Source: Spongilla lacustris
Lineage: Eukaryota; Porifera; Demospongiae; Spongillida; Spongillidae
Assembly: GCA_949361645.1 (NCBI GenBank)
Contig: OX442416.1
Coordinates: 12,459,350 to 12,523,349, forward strand
Reading direction: 5' to 3'
Length of the DNA: 64,000 bases
Under the pieces are notes generated by a model. That model did not search any database. It saw nothing but the letters and a program-made list of their open reading frames with translations, and was not told the DNA's origin. The translations under genes and the position numbers were made by a program. Of this stretch, positions 1 to 12,200 are shown piece after piece. Every line of letters begins with the position of its first letter. Position 1 is the stretch's first letter.

Positions 1-255
1 ATTCGCTATTAGGTATTTACATGGATTATTATTTCATTTCAGTTTGTTTGATTTTAGTTACATGTATTAACAATGAAATATCTTTATATCAGCATGTTAT
101 CACAAATGGGTATAATGTATTCCATGAATTAAAATACTATTGATTGCTATATGCACATGTATATGTACACTTCATCTTGTATACATGTATACATATTTAA
201 TTTATATGTGAATCTTTTTTAACATCTTTGCTACTTTTGCTACCTTTTTGTCAAG

Positions 256-3200
256 GTGGTTGTGGACCTTGTCCGGTTTTTAAGAGCAATAGGTATGTTG
301 TAGTATTGATGCAGCACATGTACATGTATATGCACACCATGTAAATGTATATGCCGAGAAGACAAGAATATTGGGAGGGACTGGTCATTTATTTGTATGC
401 ATTATGCCTGTGTGCATGTGTACGGATGTGTAAAATAACATATTTGTCCTGTTTTGAATGTTTTCTGATCATATTACATGTACGTGTATGATCTACATGT
501 AAATCCAGGGCCCGGGGATGCAATGGATAGTCCTGCTCACTCCATGACCTCACCCATCTCTCCTGGCAATGTAACTCCCAAGCTGTCGAGAAACAGAGGA
601 TCCTTCACCTCACACATTGGTCGTGGTACTTCCCCATTTACCGCTCCACCTGATCTAGACAGGTCTGCCAGGGACCACCTGCCTGGCGGGCCTGTGTCCA
701 TAAGTGCAAACTACAAAGATTCATCTGGACGAATTATAAAGAGGTGAATGTGTTCACCTGTACAATTATAAAGAGGTGAATGTGTTCACCTGTACAGTGC
801 ACATGTACATGTATGCATACACATAACTAAGTTACTAATCGTATAACCTTTTAGGCAAGTTTTTTTTCAATGGCAATATTTACGTGAACATGTATATGCT
901 ATTTGTTGAGTGATCAGTACTACTCATAAGTGTGTGATCTCCATGATGTGACAATGATTTTATCATTTCTATACATCACTACCGGGTACATGTACATGTA
1001 GGTACATTGTATATTACACGTGCTAGCGCTCTTGAATTGATAATCTCTTCATATGAGCATGACATATCGGCATACATTGTACATGTATATATGTATACAT
1101 GTATGTACTGTGTCATTTTCATAATCCCTACAAGTTAGTAAATACTTCTGCAAGATCTGATGACGGAGTATGAACACACCCATTACTGCGGCAATTGTTC
1201 CAGATCACCAAAATGTCTACATGGACATGTACATTAACACACTAAAGTGTAGGCTTTTGCAAAATGTTGCCTGAAGCTTGAATCTAATTTCTGCAGCTGT
1301 AAATCCCTTAGTCCCAGGAGACCTCTGTCCGAGATATGATAATCAGTAACTGATCTACTTATTATTTGGGGTATTACATTACCAGAAATACACTCAAGTG
1401 CTGTGGTTGTTAAGAAATGTTTGGTCTGCATACACATAAACTAAAACTTTAGCTTGTTTGTCGTTTTACAACAAATCATATTATTTGTACATGCTGACTC
1501 TAAAAATGAAAAAAAAATTGCAATTTTAGAATCAGCATGTACATGTATTTCTGCATCACATGTACATGTACATGTGTATGAAAACAACATCAAATAGTCT
1601 GAAATAGGAATAGATTATTGTATTGTTGAGATACAAGTATTTAATTTTCTATTCCCTTTGTGTCAAGCACTTGTGGAGTGTACATGTATGTACATGCATG
1701 TGTATGTTTGTCCTATGCAATTGAACCTAATTGAACTTTTAGAACCACACACACACATGTACATGTATTGTGCACAATCAATCGTTATATTCTAACAATA
1801 TTTGCTTCATGATGTTAGGCCACAATTCGTGGTGGATGTGGACACCAAAGAGGAGTACTTTATCGAGATGATCCTAAGTCGTCATGCAAGGAAGCTGTTA
1901 TTGGCAAGATGTATGAAAGACCTTGGGAAGTTTGTGGCATATTTGAACTTTGATCTTCAGGGCTGGATGGCCAGAGAAAGGTGAGAATGTTTGAGAAAAC
2001 ATTTTTTTACTAGTACAGTGCCGTCCACCCACAAGTTCACAGCGAGTCGAGCGAGTTGCGCGCGAGTCACGTTCGAGTGCAATTAGCCCTCGATATGAGC
2101 GCTGTTGCGAGCGTCACTCAAATATCGATTTACGGCATTGCTACAGATGATTACGTTAGTTTCAAGCTATTGATAGTAAATGTTTTTGTTCCAGCTGTTT
2201 TGCTTTGAGTTAAGACGCGCGAGTCATTATTGCACTCGATTGAGCGATGCGCGAGTTGAGTGAGTGTGAGTCGAGTGCATGCGAGTGGGTGGACTACATT
2301 GTAAGTATGTACATTTCCTTTTATTGTATTTACTGCTGAAACACTATTAGCCATGTGATTGATGTACATGTAGTCTCTTGCAATGATATACAGCTTTCTA
2401 TTGTACCAGTTAATGAGATTGTGAAGTAGACAAAACACATTCTGACAATTTTGTGAATTCCTGTGTTATTTTTATGGCATGGTACCAAATGGTGATGCTA
2501 ACCTCGTAGGTACTGATTTTGAGCTACAAAAACGAATCTGGGTTTTACCGCATCATAAAACCAACTCGGCCAGAGGATTTGTGCTATTGAACTGTATTTA
2601 CTTTGCTTATTTCAAGAACGTTTGTCTATCAGATACATGTACGAAATTAAATAAAAGGCTTTTACGTGTGGATAGGGGCCGCTCAACGTAAACACCTAAT
2701 AACAAAGAAAGTACATTAACTATTTATTGTTTGTGCCACCATTTTGCTAGTAATATCAAAGTATTTCTGCCGAGTCAAAATTGTAGTTTATGGTTTGGCT
2801 GTTATGAAAAATTCAAGAAAACATTAAAATTCACGTAAAAAATTTATCACGTTATCCACTGTAGGCTCGAACCCAGGTTTTTAGGTCGAGGTACATGTAC
2901 ATGTTCATGTACACGGCATAAGGCATTATTATATTAAACAGGAGGTGCACGGCACGCCTATTGACATTTACTGTTATACCATACAACAGCCATGGCGTAA
3001 TCAAATACGTAAACTTTTGTATGACCGCTACTTTACATGTACATGTTTGTCTAGCCATTTTAGAACTATTTTTAATATGTCACACTTTTTACAGATGCAG
3101 GGCTGCCAGGATAGAAAACTTCACCACCACTCTGCGTGATCTCCACAAGCAATTTCAATGGCCATTTCCCACCACGTCTTCCATTGATACGAGTCGAATT

Positions 3201-6200
3201 GCAGGTGAGTGTGAGTGTTCAGGATATTTACATATATAAGTTTTCACTCAATGTACAATTTTCTATTTGTATTTTGAATCCACTGTCATGTACATGCAGG
3301 AGTATCCATCATCAACACAGACATGCACACAAATGTCAAGGAAATGATCTTGTATTTTGTATGCAGCAACTACAGTACATGTATATGTCGATTAAAAGTT
3401 GGCACAACGTATTGTGATCCAAACGTAACTTACATGTAATTAATTAAATTATGCTATGTTTGCATTATGTTGTGTCTTAACCGTTGTGTTACATTATTGC
3501 TTCGAACGCAGTTTTGGACTTTGTACTATGAGAGCATCTCTTTGACAACGTGGTAAAACATCTGCGTGCGTAACGTTTGTACCCACTTACGCAATTAACG
3601 TACAACTCGTGCAATACGACTGGAAGACAATATGCCAACATGTTAAAATGTACATCGAACCACACATACATGTACAGTAGTAAAAAGTCGTTCAAACATA
3701 TGATGCTACATTCGTATTATGCTATGATTGCATTTTGTTACTGCATTACATGCTTAAAGGAAAATGCTACATACATGTACGAAACGTTATGCGCTCAGGT
3801 GTTTCACTGTCTTGTGAGAACAATGATGTGCTTATGTATGTACATTCATAACATAATGTTTATAACTCAACGAAATATGAACATAGCGTAGATTAATTTT
3901 TATGTTACGATCATATTACATTGCAATCGTAACGTATTAACGGTTTCCCCATGAACGTTGCTTATAAGCGACACAATTATTACGTACGGTAACCGCGGAC
4001 GTCGCTTATAAGCGACAAAATAACATGTTGATAGTTACACAAGTGTAACTTGATAGTTACACAAGTGTAACTTTTCACCCATCGTACACATAAAGACCAA
4101 ACCTTAGACATAGCTAGTAGACAGGCATGCGAACAAGAATCAACATAGTTTGAGCAACGTTACGCTCACAAATATACATTTCTATAACGCCCATACTGTA
4201 GAATATTTGGGTGTGTCCGAGCATCATGTGAGGACAGCTGGTACAGTCGTATCGAGTGGTATATTGGTGTCTTGAAACGTTATAAAGATGACTCAGGGTC
4301 AAGAAAACATGTTGTGAGTTAGTAGTGTTCAGCTTTATTAAAGAAAGAAAACGGCAGGAGTTCAAAGTACGCTCCATCATAAATAATGTTGGGACAATTC
4401 AATGTACGGCGCTCGTACGTACGCTTGCACTGTTCAGCTAGTTTTCACGCAAAAATCGTTAATACAATACATGCCTTCATCCTTAAATACTTGCCTAACA
4501 GTCCAGCGACGATAGTAGTTAGATTTCAAGTTCATAGCATCTATGGCAATGGCAGCGTCTATGGCAATGGCAGCGTCTCTGTAGGTAACCGACTCATTTG
4601 CTCACGGTAGGTTACGGATACTTTACCAGCGTGCTACAAACAATCAGCTCATACCAGCGTTTAGAGAAATCACTTCTCTAACTGAATTTCAAAAGTTGCA
4701 CTTAGAAGACTCGTTCGGTTCAAAAGTTATTTGGTGCTAATGACACTGTATCTAAAAATAGCGAATATCAACAATTAAATTCCGCGGTTACATAGCTATA
4801 ATTGATATTTAAATTAGCTGGTAAACCGTTAAGGTAGTATAATACATTGTGGGAAGTTTGATATTCACGCATCCTGTACATTTCCATACATGTACTAACA
4901 TGCTAGATTTACTACCGTTGGGTCCTCATGGTGTTTTTCAATGCACCAATCCAGCATCAAAAGGACATGTGCATGTGCATGTGTGAGCCAACGGAGTTAT
5001 GGAATGGGTCTACTGTGTAGATGCTAAGGTGGTAAAGTGTGAGTGTGCAGTAAACAGGCCACACTGCAGCAGTATATATATGTGTGTACATTTCAGCATA
5101 CATTTACACCATTTGAAATGACACTGCCAGAGGTTTTATGAAATATGTTTGTGTTAGATGTGTTCAAGCTTTGTGTTAGATGTTGTATTGAAATATTTTT
5201 TGTCCTTACAGAGCAAATGTTTTCTTTCCATTACTAACTTTAGGACATTCCTCAAGCAACACATTGCCTGTTAGTGGACATTGTAATGCCAGATGTTCAA
5301 CTTCCAAAAACCTCAGTTCTGAAATATGTCACGACAGTGACTCACTCTCCTCTTCCTTAAGACGGGCAACTCGACCTCCTGACTTGGATCTTAGTCCTAA
5401 CAGGAATGTTGTCGTGGCAAATTGCAAGGAATCAAAGTCAGAGTTATGTCAAAAGGTCAAGGCTGTAGAAAATTATGTTGGAAATAAACAGTTTGATCCA
5501 ACGCAAAGCTCCACTCCTACAAAGTTATCAGACAGTGTCGTCTCTGAGGGAATTTCTCTCCTTTCAAAGAATAATATGTGTATGTTTTTGATCTGTACAT
5601 TTCCGCATAAAATAATGCATGAGCTTGTCTATATGCATGTGTACTAACATGTGTACATTGTACATGTGTATATTTTTGTTACGTTACATGTATGGTCCTA
5701 GGCGTACATTTATGTACAGGGCCGGAAGGGTTTAGGTGATTTCAATCATGGAACATCAGTGTTTTGTTGGACATGGATTTTGGTTTGAAAAATAATGTTA
5801 GTATTATAGTGCATTTTGTGTTGACAGCTTCGATGGATATGCATGTGGAGCAAGGCTCCCTTGGCGATGCACTTGATGAGACGGAGTGGGATGTGGCTCC
5901 CGATGATCCATTGGTGTCCATCCACTCCATGGCTCCCAAGAAGTTGTTTCTGCAGACTGAAAGTGAGATCAGGTAAAGGGTAACTTGCAGTTACGAAACA
6001 ATGCAGTGAAGGGTGGTAGAGAGATTCAGTTTTTGTGGATATACATTTGTAAGTTTTTCTCCAAAGCTATGTTAGCAGGATGGTTTTGTTTTGTATACAT
6101 GTATGTTTAATGACACATTACATGTACATGTACATACATGTAACTACAAAATCATAACCACTGGCTTCCCTAGTTTTGGGAGAAAAGAGCAGTGTCCACA

Positions 6201-9200
6201 TGTACATTGTACATATATGTGTCAATAAAAAGTAGGCGCCACGGCGTGCATGCATTACATGTACATTGCGGTCATCTACTTGAGCGCTTAGTCTGGGTAG
6301 TAGAATTTGGCCGCTTTGTCGCGTGAACACAAGCTTTGAAAGAATGATGTAGATTTCACGCCATGTAATCATGGCAACACTGGTACGCATAGTCAGCGTA
6401 GAGACGTATTGCGCTGTGCGCTGTATTCCGCTACCGTAGCACAATAATGTCGTATGCTTACCACTGTACATGCTTAGCGTACAGTAGCGGTCATAAAAAA
6501 GTTTACGTATTTTATTGCGCTGTGGCCGTTGTATGGTCTGCCGTACGTACGGTACGCTATTACAGTCGTACGATACCAGAACTGCCGTACTTGAGAAACT
6601 AGCAAAAATGTATATTTAATAAGTCAATAGCGTACATGTATCTAATTAGTCACTATATAGCACTTCAGCGAGGTTAGCTCATGCCCAATCCAGATACTTC
6701 ACCTTGTTTGCGTCACGTACAAATCATCTGGCAATAAGCGCTACTGCGCCTTTCAAAAGAAGTAGCCGATGATGCTGGAGAGCGTACGTCTGCTTTCAAC
6801 TGCTCATGTCGACTATCGCCATGATTTCTGTGGTAACTTTAGATACTGTACATGTGTAGCCGCTCACTGCCTGGAAGACTTCCGTTGCATCCTGTGGCTT
6901 GGTACCGCTTAATGAATTTGTGGAGTCCCTTCCTCAAATTCAAAAGGCCTTCAGTACTTTCAAGTAGGAGAAAAAAATCTGCAGCTCTTTTAACGCCATT
7001 TCACATGTAAAAAACGTGCCGGGTTAAATGGTTTTAACTAGGCAGTTTTGTTCAAGATACCTGTACATGTTCATGTACGCTGTGTACAGCGTTACTATAT
7101 TAAACACGGTGGGTGCACGGAACGCCTATTGTGATGTACATTATACTTACAGTTATACCATACTATGGCCACGGCGTAAATAATTACATAAAAAAATTTA
7201 TAACCGCTACTGTATCTCCGTAGAAAAAGTACTCTACAGTCAGAAACTTTGTATGACTGATACTGTACATGTACTCCAGTTGGTTATATATCTGCACGTG
7301 TGAGAGGCACAGGTGCAATTTGGTTGGTTAACATTGCAGATGAGAAGACGGGCCTTAATGCACTGTAGAGTGTTGAATGTAGCAACTTGATGTGGAACAC
7401 ATTTTCATGTTGCATCACTATTTTCCAGTTACCCTATAATGTACAAGCACACAATAGGTAAATGTATGCCACAATGTACTACAGGTACATATATTGCATT
7501 GCCAAGATGAGTAATACATGTGTACGTGTACCTAGCTTTGTCTAATATGTCCAGATTGCCAACACCCAAGTGTACAATGTTATAGTTCACACCTGTGTAC
7601 CAAGGTAATGCTAACCAAATGCATGCATGTTTGGAAGGCAATGAAGTACATGTGTATACAGAATACTGCACTGCTGAGCTGTTGCTGTTATTCGTTTTAT
7701 TTGGCATAAGAAAGATCTCTTCACTTTTAAATTTCCCCCCCCCCCCCCCCCCCCCCTTCTTTTACGTTGACAGGTACTTTGCAAAGGTTGCTCAAGAGGC
7801 ATTGTGCTTAGATTGGACTGTGCTTCTTGGGGTGCTGCTGCTTGATGAGGCAATAGTGAGACAAGCAGCACAGTGGGCTGGAGAGAAGCTAGAAGTACTG
7901 ACGGTTGGGGGCGTGGCTAAAGTGGTGCAGGAAATGGAGGACCTGTCTTTGTGGGCTTCTGTGGAATGGTATGTGAATGACATCATACATGTATGATAAG
8001 GTCTGCTGTTGAAACTCATATGCAGCTTAATGTCTATTGTCCTTATTACTGGTTTATGCAGTCCAAACAGCAAAAATAACTGTATACCCAGGTTTACAAT
8101 TATAACCCGGAATGGCATTCAGTGCAATGGACATTAAGAACATGCATGTGCAATGTACATAAATTCGATACAATAGCCTTTTTTCTTAAGTGAAATGACG
8201 AGTGGAATAGAAAAGTTAAGCATGGGTGAAAGAGAAACGGTGTGCAAGCGTGCATGATGTCACATAATTGCGTTACTAACTTTAGTATATTTACATGTAA
8301 TGCTCATAGCTTAGTGTACAGTAGCCTATAAATACGCGAGTAAATGGCGCATTCCAGACATAGAGTGTGGGAAGCAGCTTTTTTTGGCAGATATTTGGAA
8401 AAGGGCTTCACGCATTGCATGTTTTGAGCAAGTCCTGGCTATAAAATGTGATTATACTTTGCGACTTGTTCTTCCGTCCCTCGCTAGTAACTGGTATTGC
8501 GCGATTTGCCAGTGGTATATTAAACATTCGTGGAATATAACACTTGACTGATCCTAAGCGTGAGTCATTTGTGCGCATTGTACGTACACTCACTCTATTA
8601 CATGTAGTTACTACCATTACTACATTGCACCATTCCAAAAATCCAAAAACGAGTTCCAGTGGTGAAACAAGGTTAAGACCCCTAAGTCTGAAATGACCCG
8701 TGCTAATGATTTGCTTTAAACCTTAATTCTTAGACCAAAATGAGGTTAAAAAAAAAAAAAACGAGTTCTTTCTGGAACTATGGTACATGTTACATTCAGT
8801 TACAATGTGTTGAGCTTGAATGTACATGTACTTGTACTTGCGTCCTGGGAAATGATCATACATTAGCGGTCAGAAAAAAGGTCTTGTTCCATATTCGATG
8901 AATAATATTAATTTAGGATCATACTGGTCGAAGTACGTCCTAATTTCAGTATGTACAAATAACACGATAAATGTGTCAAATAGGGTACATCGTATAAACA
9001 ATGAGATAATACGTCATGCAAACGACATTGTCACATGCAAGATAATTAATCCATTGATCACGTGCTTATCTACTGGTGGTTTTTAAATGGTTGATAGTAA
9101 TTACTCGAAGCTTAGAATTTTGTTTTACCATTTTAAGGGGTTTAATTTTTAATCTGTGAAACGATCCTGAATTCAGGATCGGTAAAATCCTGAATTGAGG

Positions 9201-12200
9201 AAACTGAGTACTTCCGTTTTTAACAACCATTGCAGTGAAAATTTAAATCAATAAAACATACAAGCTGTTTGTTTCACCAGTGGTGCGCACATTCTATAGC
9301 ATGAAATAATTTTAATCACCTAGAAAGCTGCCCTAACTTCAAGGATGCTCTCGCTTACATTAATTAAATGATTATCAATTTACAGTTTGTAGTGCTTATA
9401 AAGAGCATTGGACATATCAATTCTACTCCTTTTGCTACTTATTGGTGGTATCACCCCCAGACTCTTGGTAGAAGTTCTATTTTTATCAAACCTGTACACA
9501 AAGTGTAATTTATGATCACTGTCTGAGCATCCCCCATCCTTTTTATGTCCGAACAGTACTGGTGACAGTATTTCTACCAATGCCAGTTATTTCTGCATCA
9601 CTCTCAACTGCAGAAATGCGTTTTTATTTTTATTTTGCAGAGGCTAACCATCGTACCACCCGCTTTGACTCGCTCGCTTAGTCCGCCTTGAGTTAATTTG
9701 ATGCTCGTACCTCCTGTGTCCCATATTCTTGAATTTGCTTATGTGGCTCTCCTTACAGATCTTTGTAGAGTTCTCTAACAGTTTCTCTCTTGAAAGTAAG
9801 CTCCTGCTCTTTCCTCAATGTTATACCTGCCTTTGATGGTAACTGCGACATTATTTGCAAATGAAAAAGGAAACAAAGCCTAAACATTGTTTTTTCAAAA
9901 GAAATAATAATTTGAACGACTAAAATGGATAGCGCTGTTTAGATGAAAGCCTACAGAAGCTAAATAGCAAGAAAAAAATCATCAATACTGTTTGAATTGA
10001 TGTCGATACGAGCAGCGTGAATTCATCCTTATTTCAGGATTTCCATTCTGAATTAACGATTTCATGCTGAATACGCTAATTTTATATACGGGTTGTGTCG
10101 AATACGCGGAACAGCGTACCAGCTGCCCCTCTCTGTTCAACAGTTTTGTTTTACGACTCGTAGGACGTTGATTGGAAACTTCGCTGACTGGAAATACTCA
10201 ACATTCGTCTGGCTATCTAAAACTACAATGGGCAACCACAGGTACCATTTGATAATTAGTTTCTAATTAGTTTCAAGACACGCCCTATTTCTAAGTGTGC
10301 CCACCACTAAAGCTGCTGTACTTGTTATTGACTACGAAGAGTAAAGCTTAGCCGAAACCTCATACACTATGAAGGCTATCTACTGGTACTTATAGCTGGT
10401 TAATACCTGAATAGGAAGGTCAAAATAGCTAAACAACTACTCTTTCATGTACCACTAAAGCTGCTGTACTTGTTATTGACTACGAAGAGTAAAGCTTAGC
10501 CGAAACCTCATACACTATGAAGGCTATCTACTGGTACTTATAGCTGGTTAATACCTGAATAGGAAGGTCAAAATAGCTAAACAACTACTCTTTCATGTAC
10601 CTATCTTTCAACCCGCATAGGACGGCTTGTTTTGTATAGTATGTAACCACTTCATGGGCACAGAATCATAGCGCTAACATTCCTTTCCAAGAATATGTGA
10701 AGAACATTTCAAAAGGACGCGTCGTTCAAAAGTTATTCGCTCGTATATCACTCTATTTCAAACAAACTTTGTAATGAAATTAGTTACCGGCAGGACGCAT
10801 ATAAATTGTAGGCATGAAATCGTTAAGGATGAAAATAGATTAAAGGTTAAGGGGTACAGGGCTCCAACAATAGCATGGCTGCTCAAGGCCTGAAACATAC
10901 CTTGTACGCGAGAGAATATCAGGCGGTTCATCAAGTAGAACGAAACAAGATCAATCTCCAGGCATGATGGATCAGGCTGACCCTCATGTAGTGGTGGATA
11001 ATGGGTGTGTGATACGTGTGTGTTGTGGCGTGTTGACGAGCAGTGTCAAGGAGGTTTATTATCACATTCAAACTTCTACACGCCAAAACAAAAATACACA
11101 GCCAAAATTAATGCACACCCTTGTCACGCATGCGCATCTAGAGACTATTGCTGTTACTCTCGTTCTCAGCTTATAAGTGGAGTCGCTACACCACTCCCCC
11201 CAGAATGGAGATGTAACGATGTGGCAATTTGACTTGTCGACCAGATCTGGTGTATGATGGTAAAGCATGATTGGGGGAGAGCAGTTGGTTGAAAGGAGGT
11301 GAAGTATTGCTTTGTTTGAAAGGTTTTATTCGATGTCTGGTTTCGGGTAATGTTGGCAGATTGTCGAAGTCAACATGTGCCGGTTTAAGCCTATTCACCG
11401 AAATTGTTTCTTTCCGCCCGCTGATGTCAAGAATGAATGTCTTGTCACCAGACTCTAGGACTTTGTAGGGCCCATCATAGGGACGTTGGAAAGGTGAGCG
11501 GTGGGCATCATGACGAACAAAAACAAACTGAGATTGTTTCAGGTCCGGTTAAAAAGAAGACGGTGTACTCACATGTCAGGAGGTGGGAATTGGAATGTAT
11601 GAGCGTACACGATCCCGAAGTTGTTGTAATAGAGTGTGAGAGTCAGCTCTGGAGGAGTGATTTGGGGAAAATTCTCCTGGTACAGCAAAGGGTGTACCAT
11701 ACACCAGTTCAGCAGAGGAGCAACCTAAATCGTCCTTTTGGTGCCGTCCGAATGCCCAATAGTACCCATGGTAAATCTGCTGTCCAATTGGGACCTGTGA
11801 GTCGTGCATGTAGTGATGCTTTCAAGTGACGGTGAAACCTTTCCACCAAACCATTGGCTTGCAGGTGGTAAGCAGTAGTGTGATGAACTTGAATCCCTAG
11901 TAGCTGAGCTATGGAGTTCCACAGCTGCGAAGTAAATTGACTTCCTCTGTCCGATGTCGTGTCTGCAGGGATGCCAAAACGTGCAAACCACTGAGATATC
12001 AATGCTTGGACACAACAGTAGTCGTGTCATTTAGAGGAATTGCTTCAGGCCACCTGGAAAAACGATCAACAATAGTGAGGAGGTGTGAACCAGTTTGAAG
12101 GTGGAAGTGGTCCAACCAGATCCACATGTATGGGGTCAAAACAATGATTTGGAACATCAAATTGTTCAAGTGGGGCCTTGATGTGTGTTTGGATCCTCGA

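Noticed and set aside
4029..4072. CRISPR-like spacing of short repeats
   Set aside because: Only two contiguous copies without spacers, in animal intronic DNA.
5742..5939. Antisense frame opposite a RIC1 exon
   Set aside because: Shadow of the RIC1 exon at 5828-5972, which is supported by phase and similarity.
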